NCBI RefSeq assembly: GCF_014205255.1
Contig: NZ_JACHNE010000001.1
Span: 8,618,001-8,682,000 of the forward strand
From: Streptomyces caelestis
GTDB lineage: Bacteria; Actinomycetota; Actinomycetes; Streptomycetales; Streptomycetaceae
Length of the DNA stretch: 64,000 bases
Direction of reading: 5' to 3'
Position numbers and translations under genes: made by a program. A model generated the notes under the pieces. That model had not been told where the DNA came from and searched no databases. It saw only the letters and a list, made by a program, of their open reading frames with translations. Shown here in pieces: positions 7,928 to 16,986 of the stretch (the stretch's first letter is position 1; each line of letters begins with the position of its first letter).

Positions 7928-10155
7928 TCCGCCATCGGCACGCCCAGCGGACGCGCGAGACCCACCACGGCCTCGTCCAGCCGCTCCAGATGCCGCAGCA
8001 CGCGGTCGGTGATCCGCCCGTAGCGCGGTGTGCCGGCGTCGGACCCCAGCAGCGAGGCGATGCTCGGCCCCGTCTCGACGCGTGCGGCGGCATGCTCGTC
8101 CGCGACCCGGGCCGCGATGGTCTCGATGTTGCGCACGGTGCGCCCCGCGGCCCCGCGCAGCCGGGGGTCCGCCGCGATCGAGGGATGCGTGGGCAGCAGC
8201 TCGGCGGTGGCCGCGAGTGTCCGCGCGTGGTACGCGCAGGTCTCCAGCAGCGCCACCACGTACCGCGCCGTGTGGCGCCGGGCCCGCAGCGGCGTGACCG
8301 GATGGGTCAGCGGCTGTGTGGCGGCCCGCAGGTCGGCCAGCGCCTGGTCCAGGTCGCGCGCCCTGTCCAGCAGTTCGTCCGCCGCCCCGCCGCTCAGCTG
8401 GCCGACCGCGGCCTCGGTGACCTCGGCCAGCCGGTCCAGGACGGTGCCGAGCAGCTCGTTCGTACGGCGGTCGGTCCGCACCGGCAGCACCAGCGCCGCC
8501 GCGATCACCCCGCAGGCCGCACCGAGCGCCGTCTCCTCCACCCGCAGCAGGAGCACGTCGAGGCTGTAGGTGTGCAGCAGCGTGTACAGCAGCCCCAGCA
8601 TCGCGGTGACGAAGAACGACATCAGCGTGTACGACAGCGGCGCCACGTAGAACATCGCGAAGATCAGCACCAGGACCAGCGCGAACGCCGTCCAGGTGTG
8701 CTGCCCGACCAGACCTGCCAGGACGATTCCGGCCACCACGCCGAACACCGTGCCCAGCAGCCGGCGGTAGCCCTTGACGAGGATCTCGCCCGTCGAGGCG
8801 GTGTTCAGGAAAACGATCCAGCACGTCAGCACCGCCCAGTACCAGCGCTGCGTGGACAGCAGCTCGCCGCCCACGATCGCCAGCGTCGACCCGACGGCGA
8901 CCTGCACGGCCGCGCGCGTGGTGGGGCGCCGCAGCCCCGTCTCCTGCTCCTGTGCCGGCTCCTCGCCGCCGTCGATCGCGGCGTCCTCCGCGTCCAGTTC
9001 CTCGCGGGAGCGGGCGGTCGCGGGGGTGTCGTCGGACTCGTCCAGCGGGCCGTCCAGCGCGATCCGCAGACCGAGAACCGAGCGGGCCGCCTCACCGATG
9101 CCACGGAACACGTCCTGGACGGCGGCGGGCGCGGGCGGCAGGTTCTCCTCGTCCCGATAGCCGAGGAGCCGGTTGCGCACATGGGCCAGGGCGGTCCCCG
9201 AGTCGCCGCTCCCGGCCCGCAGCACGAGGGCGCGCAGCGCCTGGACATCACGGCGGAGCGTGGCGGTGGCCTCGTCCGGCACGGCCAGCTGCCCCACCGA
9301 CGGCGCGGGCGCGCCCGGCAGGTGCAGGGTGAGCGTGTCGGCCCGTTCGGCGCTGCGGGCGGTCAGCAGCAGCAGGCCCAGCCTCTCGGCGGCGATCTCG
9401 GCGTCCGCGATACGTCGCTGCACGAGACGGGCCGCCGACTCGTCGGGGGTGCCGTCCTCCAGCTGCGCCTGGATCATCATCGCCGTCTCGTGCAGCCGCG
9501 CGGTGCCCTCGCGGACGGCCTCCAGGGCCTTGTCCATCTCGTCCGGGCCGGCGTCGAGAAGGTCGAGCTGCGCGGACACCAGCTGGGCCAGCCGGGCGCG
9601 GAAGGCCAGGCGCAGCCGCAGCAGGACGCCCGTGGGCGTCGCGGGCACGACCGCGAAGCGCAGTACGGCACTGGCGCAGAAGGCCAGGGCGATGGCACCG
9701 CACAGCGGGGGCAGTGAGGAGATCTCGGCGCCGACGAACAGGGACAGGAAGTAGACCTGGAAGCCGATCAGCCCGAGCGCGGTGCCACGGTCGCCGAACC
9801 GGCGGCCGTAGACCGCGCAGAAGATCAGGACGACGAAGAAGACGTCACCGACGTACAGACGCGCGTTGAGCACCGCGCCCAGCGTCACGGAGACCAGCGC
9901 CACCGGAAGGCCCAGCGCCAGCGTCACGGCCTGCGCGCCGAGCTGCTTCTCCCTGATGGCGAAGGTGGCGACCATCGCCGCCATGGCCCCCGCCACCAGC
10001 AGGTGCACATCGGCCCCGAGCAGGGCGAGCACGGCCAGCGTGAGGGCGATGGCGCCGACCGTCCGCAGCCCGGCCGTCAGGCGCAGCAGCCCCGGGTCGG
10101 ACGCCGCGATCCGGTCCCGCAGTCGTGCCCGCACCGACCGTCCCGCTGCCCTCAC
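7915..10155 (-). CDS. FUSC-family membrane transporter
   Basis: A 746-residue protein with two clusters of membrane helices (about residues 30-175 and 415-560), each followed by a long soluble helical domain. This is the layout of FUSC proteins (fusaric-acid resistance/aromatic-acid exporter type, AaeB/YccS relatives). The second cluster begins TTRAAVQVAVGSTLAIVGGELLSTQRWYWAVLTCWIVFLNT, with the family R-W-x-W-A pattern. Members export aromatic acids or act as stress-related channels; the substrate is not predictable. The start is GTG 10155. The gene stands alone, convergent with 7464-7898 and downstream of the type II NADH dehydrogenase-like gene on the same strand. Confidence 0.85.
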   Translation of the reverse strand: MRAAGRSVRARLRDRIAASDPGLLRLTAGLRTVGAIALTLAVLALLGADVHLLVAGAMAAMVATFAIREKQLGAQAVTLALGLPVALVSVTLGAVLNARLYVGDVFFVVLIFCAVYGRRFGDRGTALGLIGFQVYFLSLFVGAEISSLPPLCGAIALAFCASAVLRFAVVPATPTGVLLRLRLAFRARLAQLVSAQLDLLDAGPDEMDKALEAVREGTARLHETAMMIQAQLEDGTPDESAARLVQRRIADAEIAAERLGLLLLTARSAERADTLTLHLPGAPAPSVGQLAVPDEATATLRRDVQALRALVLRAGSGDSGTALAHVRNRLLGYRDEENLPPAPAAVQDVFRGIGEAARSVLGLRIALDGPLDESDDTPATARSREELDAEDAAIDGGEEPAQEQETGLRRPTTRAAVQVAVGSTLAIVGGELLSTQRWYWAVLTCWIVFLNTASTGEILVKGYRRLLGTVFGVVAGIVLAGLVGQHTWTAFALVLVLIFAMFYVAPLSYTLMSFFVTAMLGLLYTLLHTYSLDVLLLRVEETALGAACGVIAAALVLPVRTDRRTNELLGTVLDRLAEVTEAAVGQLSGGAADELLDRARDLDQALADLRAATQPLTHPVTPLRARRHTARYVVALLETCAYHARTLAATAELLPTHPSIAADPRLRGAAGRTVRNIETIAARVADEHAAARVETGPSIASLLGSDAGTPRYGRITDRVLRHLERLDEAVVGLARPLGVPMAEPRA

Positions 10156-10239
10156 GCCGCCGCACTCTCTCCCGACTCACACCAAGATCCGCACCTCAGC
10201 ATGACATGCCACGAGCGGAAGGCCCCCTCCGGCCCGGTC

Positions 10240-11610
10240 CTACTCCTGCCGGGCGGTTCCCTCGACGTGTGCCCGCACCTGTTCCGGGGTCAGGTAGGCG
10301 TCGGTGTACTCGAAGTCCTTCAGCCTGGCGGGCTTACGGGCCTGGAACCCGGTCCGCACGAAGTCGTCACCGGCGACCGCGTTGAGGAGCCAGTTCGTCA
10401 TCACCCGGGTCTTGGCGACGTTGGTGCGCAGCGCCGACCAGTGGTAGCCGCGTGCGACGGCCTGGGCGGGCAGGCCGCGCAGCTCGATGCCCAGCGGCTT
10501 GGAGACCGCGTCGGTGCCGCCGAGGTCGACGACGAGCCCCAGGTCCTTGTGGACGTACGGCCGCAACGGCCCGCCCCGCAGCGACGCGATGACGTTGTCG
10601 GCGACGTGCCGGCCCTGCCGGAGGGCGTGCTGCGCCGTGGGCGGGCACATGGCCCCGTCCCCCTTGGCCAGGTCGGGCACGGCGGCCGAGTCGCCGAGCG
10701 CGAACACCCCGTCGTTGCCCGGCAGGTTCATCTCGGGGGCGACCGCGAGCCGCCCCTTGACGGTCTCCGCGCCCAGCGTGGCGATGAGGGGACTGGCGAC
10801 GACCCCGGCCGTCCAGATGAGCGTGCGGGTCGGGATCACCCGCCCGTCGGTGAACGTGACCTCCTCCGGGCCCGCCTTCGCGATGGAGACGCCGAGGGAG
10901 ATGTCGATGCCCCGCCGGCGCAGGATCTCCTGCGCGCTGCTGCCGAGCTTCTCGCCGAGCTCCGGCATCAGCTTCGGCGCGATGTCGATCAGGTGCCACT
11001 TGATCAGGCCCGGGTCCAGCCGCGGGTAGCGCTTGACGGCCGCGTGCGTCAGCCGCTGCAGGCACGCCGCGGTCTCGGTGCCCGCGTAGCCGCCGCCGAC
11101 CACCACGAACTGGAGCCGCGAGGCCCGCTCGTCCGGGTCCTGGCTCGCGTCGGCCAGGTCCAGCTGCGAGATGACGTGGTCACGGATGTACGCCGCCTCG
11201 GCGAGCGTCTTCATCCCGAACGCGTGGTCCGTCAGCCCCGGGATGTCGAAGGTGCGGGTGATGCTGCCGGGTGCCAGCACGATGTAGTCGTACGGCTCGT
11301 TGACGATCTGGTCGGTGATCGTGCGGATGACGCAGACCTTGGACTTCAGATCGACTCCGATGGCCCCGCCCGGAATGATCCGCGTGCGGTACTTCTTGCT
11401 GCGGCGCAGCGAGACGGCGATCGACTGCGGCGTCAGCACGCCGGAGGCGACCTGGGGGAGCAGCGGCAGGTAGAGCTGGTAGGCGAACGGCGTCACCAGC
11501 GTGACGTCGGCCTCGTCCGGGGAGAGTTTCCGTTCCAGACGGCGGACGCACTCCACGCCGGCGAAGCCTGCGCCAACCACCAGGATCCTGGGTCGTGTCA
11601 CGGTGTTCAT
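10240..11610 (-). CDS. Type II NADH dehydrogenase-like FAD/NAD(P) oxidoreductase
   Basis: A 456-residue two-dinucleotide-binding-domain flavoprotein. The FAD motif VVGAGFAGVECVRRLE is at the N-terminus, the second Rossmann motif VVVGGGYAGTETAACLQRL follows near residue 170, and the FAD-closing motif VFALGDSAAVPDL lies near residue 300. This matches NDH-2 enzymes, which pass electrons from NADH to menaquinone at the membrane without pumping protons. The C-terminus has the amphipathic, basic stretch expected for membrane association. ATG 11610 lies directly on AAAGGG; GTG 11601 is better spaced from it and may be the true start. Upstream, 11611-11826 shows no clear regulatory element. Confidence 0.88.
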   Translation of the reverse strand: MNTVTRPRILVVGAGFAGVECVRRLERKLSPDEADVTLVTPFAYQLYLPLLPQVASGVLTPQSIAVSLRRSKKYRTRIIPGGAIGVDLKSKVCVIRTITDQIVNEPYDYIVLAPGSITRTFDIPGLTDHAFGMKTLAEAAYIRDHVISQLDLADASQDPDERASRLQFVVVGGGYAGTETAACLQRLTHAAVKRYPRLDPGLIKWHLIDIAPKLMPELGEKLGSSAQEILRRRGIDISLGVSIAKAGPEEVTFTDGRVIPTRTLIWTAGVVASPLIATLGAETVKGRLAVAPEMNLPGNDGVFALGDSAAVPDLAKGDGAMCPPTAQHALRQGRHVADNVIASLRGGPLRPYVHKDLGLVVDLGGTDAVSKPLGIELRGLPAQAVARGYHWSALRTNVAKTRVMTNWLLNAVAGDDFVRTGFQARKPARLKDFEYTDAYLTPEQVRAHVEGTARQE

Positions 11611-11826
11611 CCCTTTCTGCGGCTCCAGGCGGTCTGCCTCGAACGCCTATCGACTGCCCCTGGATCGCTGGTTCGCACCCCATTGATCCCACCGCGTCTC
11701 CGACCGGCACGCCAGTCGGACGCGGCAGGCAGACGAACGCGTCGATCACCACCATGCCCGCCCCGTGGCCGAAAAGCACCAGGCGGGAGTGAAGAACGCG
11801 TGCACACACGGCCACGCGGCCTGCCG

Positions 11827-13557
11827 TCAGGACTCGGCGTCCCCTTGGATGTGACACAGCAGCAGACACACGTCGTCGTCGCGCTCCGAGTCACTCAGCA
11901 GCGGATGCAGGATCCGGTCCGCCGAGCCCTCCAGGTCCGCGTCCAGCTCCGCCGAACGGAACCCGCCGAGCGCCGAGGCCAGCCGCTCGATGCCCGGGTC
12001 TATGCCCTGCGCGCGCCGTTCGACCAGCCCGTCCGTGTAGAGCGCGAGTGTCGAGCCGGGCGACAGACGGACCGTGTGGTCGCCGATCTCCTGGGTCAGG
12101 GGGATGCCCAGCATGGCGCCCGGTTTGGCGTCGAGCGTGCGCACGGTGCCGTCGGGCAGCCGCAGCACCGGCGGCGGATGGCCCGCGGCGGCCCAGGTCA
12201 GCGTGGGCTCGTCCGGGTGGAGCCGGGCGATGACGGCGGTGGCGTACAGGTCCGGCTGGAGATGGTGCAGGAACCGGTGCAGCCGGGTCAGCAGCCGGCC
12301 CGGGCTGTCGCCGTCGACGGCGTACGCCCGCAGCGCCGTGCGCAGCTGGCTCATCATGACGGCCGCGTGCAGACCGTGTCCCGTCACGTCGCCGACGACG
12401 GTGATGAGACCGCCGTCCCGCTGGGGGAACGCGTCGTACCAGTCACCGCCGATGTTCAGCCCGTGTGTGGCGGGCAGATAGCGGGCCGCCAGGCTGAGGC
12501 CCGGCGTGGCCGGCAGATCCGTGAGCAGGGCGCGTTGCAGCGTCTCGGCGATGTCGCGGTTGTGCTCGAAGCGCCGGGCGTTGTCGATCGCGATGCTGGC
12601 CCGCCGGGTGAGCTCGAGCAGCATCACCGCGTCGTCCGGGTCCCAGCGCGCACCGGGCGGCGACAGGGTCAGGACCCCCAGCGGCGCCCGCCGCGTCGGC
12701 AGCGGAACGCACAGCAGCGGCCGCGTGGGATCCAACGCGGACGGCGGGTGGTCGTCGACGCCGGGCAGGCCGCCGGGATGGTCGGCCGCGTACTGCGGCC
12801 GCCCGGTACGGGCCGCGACCACGGCGGCGGCCGGATGCGGCGCCGCCCGGTGCTTGTCGTCCTCGTTCTCGAACAGCCAGACGTCGACGCTGCGGGCGTA
12901 CTCCGGCACCAGCAGGTCCGGCAGCCGGCGCACGATCTCCTCGTGGTTGAGCGAGGCCGTCAGCACGGCGCTCGCGTCCGCGAGGAACGTCAGTCTGCGG
13001 CGGGCGCTCTCCGCCTCGTTGCGGGCGCTGCGCTCGGCGGCGAAGGCCTCGCGCTGGGCCCGGCCGGCCGCGTCCAGCTCGGCGTGCAGCGCCAGGACGC
13101 CCTGGTTCGTCTGGTGCAGCTCCTCGCGGTGGAAGGCGACCAGATCCTCCTGTTCGGTGAGCTTGTCCAGCACCACGGCCGTGTCCTCGTCGGCGCCGAG
13201 CAGCGCCTCCGCGAGAGCGGCGGGATCGTCCTCGACGGCGCCGCCTTCCGTGACCCGGGCCTCCTCGGGGCAGGGAACCGTGACCTCCCACGGCGGCTCC
13301 CCGGCTGCGGCGGACACGTCCGGTGACGGCGTCACCACGGCGTGCAGCAGCCCCTCCTCGGCCGGGGACCCGGCCATGTCCAGGGTGAGCAGCCAGGTGC
13401 CGCCCTTGGTGAGGCACTGCCGCAGGTGGGCGCTGAGGGCGGCGGCCAGCCTCGTCCGTTCGACGGTGGGCACACCGTACGCGGCGGCCAGGCGCGCGAG
13501 GGCGATGCGGGCGCGTGCCGCGTCGGTGACGGTGGTGATCTGCCAAGTGCGCATCAT
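11827..13557 (-). CDS. GAF-SpoIIE (PP2C-type) phosphatase, last gene of the stressosome operon
   Basis: A 576-residue cytosolic protein. Residues 1-130 are poorly conserved and may be a degenerate GHKL domain. A coiled coil rich in Ala/Glu/Arg spans about 140-195, a GAF sensor about 200-345, and a SpoIIE/PP2C phosphatase about 355-570 with metal-binding motifs GGDWYDAFP, VVGDVTGHGLHAA, LALYTDGLVERR and DDDVCLLL. Such enzymes dephosphorylate STAS antagonist proteins and so release sigma factors or reset stressosomes. Its ATG overlaps the stop of the upstream fusion gene by 4 bases, so it is translationally coupled to the rsb operon. The GAF ligand is unknown. Confidence 0.9.
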   Translation of the reverse strand: MMRTWQITTVTDAARARIALARLAAAYGVPTVERTRLAAALSAHLRQCLTKGGTWLLTLDMAGSPAEEGLLHAVVTPSPDVSAAAGEPPWEVTVPCPEEARVTEGGAVEDDPAALAEALLGADEDTAVVLDKLTEQEDLVAFHREELHQTNQGVLALHAELDAAGRAQREAFAAERSARNEAESARRRLTFLADASAVLTASLNHEEIVRRLPDLLVPEYARSVDVWLFENEDDKHRAAPHPAAAVVAARTGRPQYAADHPGGLPGVDDHPPSALDPTRPLLCVPLPTRRAPLGVLTLSPPGARWDPDDAVMLLELTRRASIAIDNARRFEHNRDIAETLQRALLTDLPATPGLSLAARYLPATHGLNIGGDWYDAFPQRDGGLITVVGDVTGHGLHAAVMMSQLRTALRAYAVDGDSPGRLLTRLHRFLHHLQPDLYATAVIARLHPDEPTLTWAAAGHPPPVLRLPDGTVRTLDAKPGAMLGIPLTQEIGDHTVRLSPGSTLALYTDGLVERRAQGIDPGIERLASALGGFRSAELDADLEGSADRILHPLLSDSERDDDVCLLLCHIQGDAES

Positions 13558-14981
13558 GGGCGTTCCGGCGGGGTCGGGGTCAGCACGGCCACGGCGGTGT
13601 CGTCCCGCACCGGACGGGCGGGACTGCTCGCGTCACGTATCGTCACGGCGGCCGTCACGGCCGGGTCGGCCGCGGGCAGACCGGCGTCGGACGGCGGCGT
13701 CCAGCGGCTGGGCAGGCCGTCGGTGTGCAGGACCAGCAGCCGGTCGGCCGCCCAGTCGGCCTCCTCCTCGCGGAGGGTGGCGGGCCGGTGCACGCCGACG
13801 ATGCCGGGCCGCGACAGCAGCGGACGCCAGGTGCCGTCCGCGCGCAGCCGCGCGCCCACGTTCCCGATGCCGGCGAACCGCAGCCGCCCGGCCCGCACGT
13901 CGAGCTGGGCCAGGGCGACGGCAGCGCCCCGGGTGCCCTTCAGCGCGTCGTGGAGCCGCCGCAAGGACTCGGCGGGCGTGAGATGAGCCCAGCGGTGCAG
14001 CGCCGTGACCGCGGCGGACGAGGCCCGGGCCGCCTCCGGGCCGTGCCCCAGACCGTCCGCCAGCATCAGCGTCAGCAGGTCCCCGGAACGCACCCACGCC
14101 CAGGCGTCACCCGAGTACTCGGCTCCGGCGTAGGGGATGTTGACGCCTCCGGCCCGCACGCCGACGACGGGCACGGACCGGTCACCCGACGGGCCGGGCC
14201 GCCCTTCGGGCCCCGGTGCGCCGGGCCCCCGCACCTCGCCGCCCGGACCACCGGAGACCGGCTGGGAAGCGGGCTCGTGCCCGAGGACACCACTGTCCCA
14301 GGGCACACCGCCGGCCTGCCCGGCGAAGCCCGGTGCGCCGCCGCCGGGCACCGCCGCGTGCCCCGTCAGGGCGCCGCACGCCGCGGCCCCCACCGGCGCC
14401 TCGCCGGTCTGTGAGGCACCGCCCGGCCACCAGCCACCGGCGGAGTCCCCGCCGTCGGACCAGGCCGGAGCACCCGGAACAGCCGCACCATCCGCCGGCC
14501 CCCGGCCTCCCGACACCAAGTCGGCCCCTACCCGCACGGCCGGACCGCCGCCACCGCGGGGCGTGCCGCCCACGCGGGCCACCGCGACCGTGCCGCGGCC
14601 GGGCGTGCTGTGCAGGGCGAAGTCGTCGGCGAGACGCTGACACGTGCCGAGGCCCGCGCCGAGCGAACTGGTCGTGGAGAAACCGTCGCGCAGGGCCCCG
14701 GGCACGTCCGCGATGCCCGGACCGTGGTCGATCGCGGCGATCTGCACGACCCGGGACTCCGTACCGCCCTCCCGCGGCGCGGGCGGCGCCACCACGTCGA
14801 TGAGCACCTGACCGCCCTCGGCGTGCTTGAGCAGATTCGTCGCGAGCTCCGTCGCGACCAGCGCGGCGGCCGCGGTGCGCCGCTCGTCGAGTCCGGCCAG
14901 CGCCGCCGCGCCCTCCGCGGCGACCCGCGCGTCGCGCACCCGCGTCGAGTCGCGCACCGGGACGTCCCACACGCGTGGCAT
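13554..14981 (-). CDS. RsbT-like ATPase fused to SpoIIE phosphatase (RsbX-like)
   Basis: A 475-residue fusion. Residues 1-140 form a GHKL ATPase with N-box VATELATNLLKHAEGG, D-box AIDHGPGIADV and G-box SLGAGLGTCQRL, very like RsbT. Residues of about 145-275 are a Gly/Pro-rich low-complexity linker. Residues 280-475 are a SpoIIE-type phosphatase with LMLADGLGHGPEAA and LVLHTDGLPSRW. In Bacillus the stressosome phosphatase is RsbX, which resets RsbR/RsbS; this gene occupies that place after rsbT and may do the same. Start ATG 14981 shares TGATG with the rsbT stop and has GAGGAGG upstream. The fusion brings a kinase-like and a phosphatase domain into one chain. Confidence 0.88.
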   Translation of the reverse strand: MPRVWDVPVRDSTRVRDARVAAEGAAALAGLDERRTAAAALVATELATNLLKHAEGGQVLIDVVAPPAPREGGTESRVVQIAAIDHGPGIADVPGALRDGFSTTSSLGAGLGTCQRLADDFALHSTPGRGTVAVARVGGTPRGGGGPAVRVGADLVSGGRGPADGAAVPGAPAWSDGGDSAGGWWPGGASQTGEAPVGAAACGALTGHAAVPGGGAPGFAGQAGGVPWDSGVLGHEPASQPVSGGPGGEVRGPGAPGPEGRPGPSGDRSVPVVGVRAGGVNIPYAGAEYSGDAWAWVRSGDLLTLMLADGLGHGPEAARASSAAVTALHRWAHLTPAESLRRLHDALKGTRGAAVALAQLDVRAGRLRFAGIGNVGARLRADGTWRPLLSRPGIVGVHRPATLREEEADWAADRLLVLHTDGLPSRWTPPSDAGLPAADPAVTAAVTIRDASSPARPVRDDTAVAVLTPTPPERP

Positions 14982-15424
14982 CAGGCCTCCTCGCGCGGCC
15001 GTGGCGGCTGGGCCACCCAGCAGGTCACCCGCACGGTGGTGCCGTCGCCCGGCGTGCTGTCGATGTCGAAGTCGTGCACCAGGCGCCGCGCGCCGCTCAG
15101 CCCCATCCCCAGCCCGCCGCCGGAGGTGTAGCCGTCGCTGAGCGCCTGGTCCAGGTCGGCGATGCCCGGCCCCTCGTCGGTGAAGGCCAGCCGGAGTCCC
15201 TGCGCGCTCCCGCTGCTGACCCGGGTCGCCTCCATCTGCCCGCCGCCGCCGTGCACGAGGGTGTTGCGGGCCAGTTCGCTGGCCGCCGTGACGAGCTTGG
15301 TCTGCTCCACCAGGCCGAAGCCGAGCCGGGCCGCGGCCTGCCGCACGTGCTGTCGCACCCACACCAGGTCCATGTCCGACCGGATGGGCAAGCAGGCCTC
15401 CACGCCCGCGGCAGTGTGCATCAC
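14981..15424 (-). CDS. rsbT: Serine kinase RsbT (stressosome switch protein)
   Basis: A 147-residue GHKL protein kinase: N-box LVTAASELARNTLVHGGGG, D-box AFTDEGPGIADLDQAL, G-box GGGLGMGLSGARRLVHDFDI. In Bacillus, RsbT phosphorylates RsbS and RsbR under stress, leaves the stressosome and activates the RsbU phosphatase. Its place directly after rsbR and rsbS supports this role. The start could be GTG 15424 (4-base overlap with the rsbS stop) or ATG 15421 (1-base overlap); AGGAG lies 5-8 nt upstream. Here the likely downstream targets are the SpoIIE phosphatases encoded next or elsewhere in the window, since no rsbU with an RsbT-binding domain is evident. Confidence 0.92.
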   Translation of the reverse strand: MMHTAAGVEACLPIRSDMDLVWVRQHVRQAAARLGFGLVEQTKLVTAASELARNTLVHGGGGQMEATRVSSGSAQGLRLAFTDEGPGIADLDQALSDGYTSGGGLGMGLSGARRLVHDFDIDSTPGDGTTVRVTCWVAQPPRPREEA

Positions 15425-15840
15425 GGACTCTCCTGACGCGGGCCGCCCGGACGGTACGCCGGGGTCTGCTGCGAGAGGAGCTCCATGCCCGCCTCCGTGC
15501 TGAGCGCCGTGGTCAGCCCCGGCAGCGTCAGGCCCAGTTCCGCCAGGGTGATGGCGACCGCCGGGCGCATGCCGGCCACCACGGTCCGCGCGGCCAGCAG
15601 CTTGGCCTGCGCGGCGATCTCGGCCAGCACCCGGCCGAGGAAGGAGTCGACGATCTCCACACCGGAGATGTCGATGAGGACACCATGCACCCCGGTACGG
15701 GAGATGGTCTCCGCGAGGTCCTGCTGGAGCTGCTGAGCCGTGCTGTCGTGCAGGTCTCCCTGGAGCGTGACCAGCAGGACGTCACCGAGCCGGAGAACCG
15801 GCACGTGGCCCGTGACGGGGTGGGAGTACGCGTCGCTCAC
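15421..15840 (-). CDS. rsbS: STAS-domain stressosome scaffold RsbS
   Basis: A 139-residue single STAS domain. The core reads GVLIDISGVEIVDSFLGRVLAEIA, with the serine of VDSF at the position phosphorylated by RsbT in Bacillus RsbS. The N-terminal 15 residues precede VPVLRLGDVLLVTLQGDL, the RsbS hallmark. RsbS and RsbR build the stressosome core and hold RsbT in unstressed cells. Start GTG 15840 overlaps the rsbR stop by 4 bases (GTGA). The C-terminal 20 residues are a Pro/Gly-rich tail. Strict linkage R-S-T makes the identification firm. Confidence 0.93.
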   Translation of the reverse strand: MSDAYSHPVTGHVPVLRLGDVLLVTLQGDLHDSTAQQLQQDLAETISRTGVHGVLIDISGVEIVDSFLGRVLAEIAAQAKLLAARTVVAGMRPAVAITLAELGLTLPGLTTALSTEAGMELLSQQTPAYRPGGPRQESP

Positions 15841-16724
15841 CGCTGACCCGCACCCGGATTCACGATGTCCGCGCCGAGCTCGTGCAGCGCGTACCTCAGC
15901 GCGTCGGAGAGGCTCGCGCGGGTGATCACGTCGAGGTCCAGACCGAGGTGGACGATGGTCTGCGCGATGGCGGGGCGGATGCCCGAGACGATGCACTGGG
16001 CGCCCATCAGCCGCGCCGCGGCGACCGTCTTCATCAGGTGCTGCGCGACCAGCGAGTCCACCGTCGGCACCCCGGTGATGTCGAGGATCGCGAACCGGGC
16101 GTGCTGGTCGACGACGGCGTTCAGCAGCGTCTCCATCACCACCTGGCTGCGGGCGCTGTCCAGCGTCCCGATCAGCGGCACGGCCACGACGCCGTCCCAC
16201 AGCCGGATGACGGGCGTCGCCACCTCCATCAGCTGCAGCCGCTGCCGGTCGCTGAGCGCCTGCCACTCGCTCAGGGCCGTCTGCATGGCGACCAGCCGCA
16301 GGGTGCCCATCAGCACGGTGAGCGCGGTCGAACACGCCCGCAGATGTTCGGGCGGCGCCTGCTCCAGATCGGCGGCCAGCAGGTTCTCCACGGGCGGCCG
16401 CAGGGCGGCCAGCTCGCTGGAGACCTGGGTGTTCGACAGCCCGGCACGCGAGCGGGCCACGCCCATCCGGGCCAGCTGCTCGCGCACCCCGCTGAACCCC
16501 GCGGCGTCCGGGTCCTCCACCTGATCCGAGTCGGCCACCTGGGCCAGCGCGTCCACGACGACCTTGCCCGCCTCCACCGCCTCGTCGCGCGAGACGGTGA
16601 ACACGGTGCGGAACAGGGGCTCGTCCGCCCACCGCTGGGCGATCTGTTCACGCCGGCGGTGCAGGAAGTCCCTGACCTCGTGCGTCGGCGTGGCGAGCTG
16701 TCCGTCCGCTTCGTGCTCCGGCAC
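15837..16724 (-). CDS. rsbR: Stressosome sensor RsbR
   Basis: A 295-residue protein: an N-terminal helical sensor half (about 1-165, the position of the globin-like domain in Bacillus RsbR) and a C-terminal STAS domain (about 170-285). The STAS core reads ILDITGVPTVDSLVAQHLMK and later GIRPAIAQTIVHLGLDL. The two Bacillus phospho-acceptor sites map to the Ser of VDSL (Thr in RsbRA) and the Thr of AQTIV, so the first site is T to S here. RsbR senses stress and co-assembles with RsbS. It is the first gene of the operon; 16725-16986 upstream should carry its promoter, where a minus-strand TAGAGT -10-like box is visible but no SigB motif. Confidence 0.92.
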   Translation of the reverse strand: MPEHEADGQLATPTHEVRDFLHRRREQIAQRWADEPLFRTVFTVSRDEAVEAGKVVVDALAQVADSDQVEDPDAAGFSGVREQLARMGVARSRAGLSNTQVSSELAALRPPVENLLAADLEQAPPEHLRACSTALTVLMGTLRLVAMQTALSEWQALSDRQRLQLMEVATPVIRLWDGVVAVPLIGTLDSARSQVVMETLLNAVVDQHARFAILDITGVPTVDSLVAQHLMKTVAAARLMGAQCIVSGIRPAIAQTIVHLGLDLDVITRASLSDALRYALHELGADIVNPGAGQR

Positions 16725-16986
16725 CTTTTCTCCTCATCCGCGTTGCGTCGACCGAGCCCGCCTCAGGCAACGGGACGGCGCTGTGACACTTGCCGGGCGA
16801 CAACTCTAACCATGCGCCGACCTCGTACGACACCGGATCCGGCGCAAGCGATCCGGTTCAGGGGAACGGGGGTTGGCCACCGCCGTCACCGGCGCTCGAA
16901 GGACGAGCCGCCGGCCGACGGAGCGGAGCGACGGCACCGGAACGCCGCCCCCACCGCGCGTGGTGGTGCCCGAGAGGCACGGCCCC

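Noticed and set aside
10003..13326. A 1107-codon open frame on the plus strand
   Set aside because: It runs antisense to the well-supported NADH dehydrogenase-like and SpoIIE genes, is Arg/Gly/Val-rich with no motif, and is an artefact of high GC.
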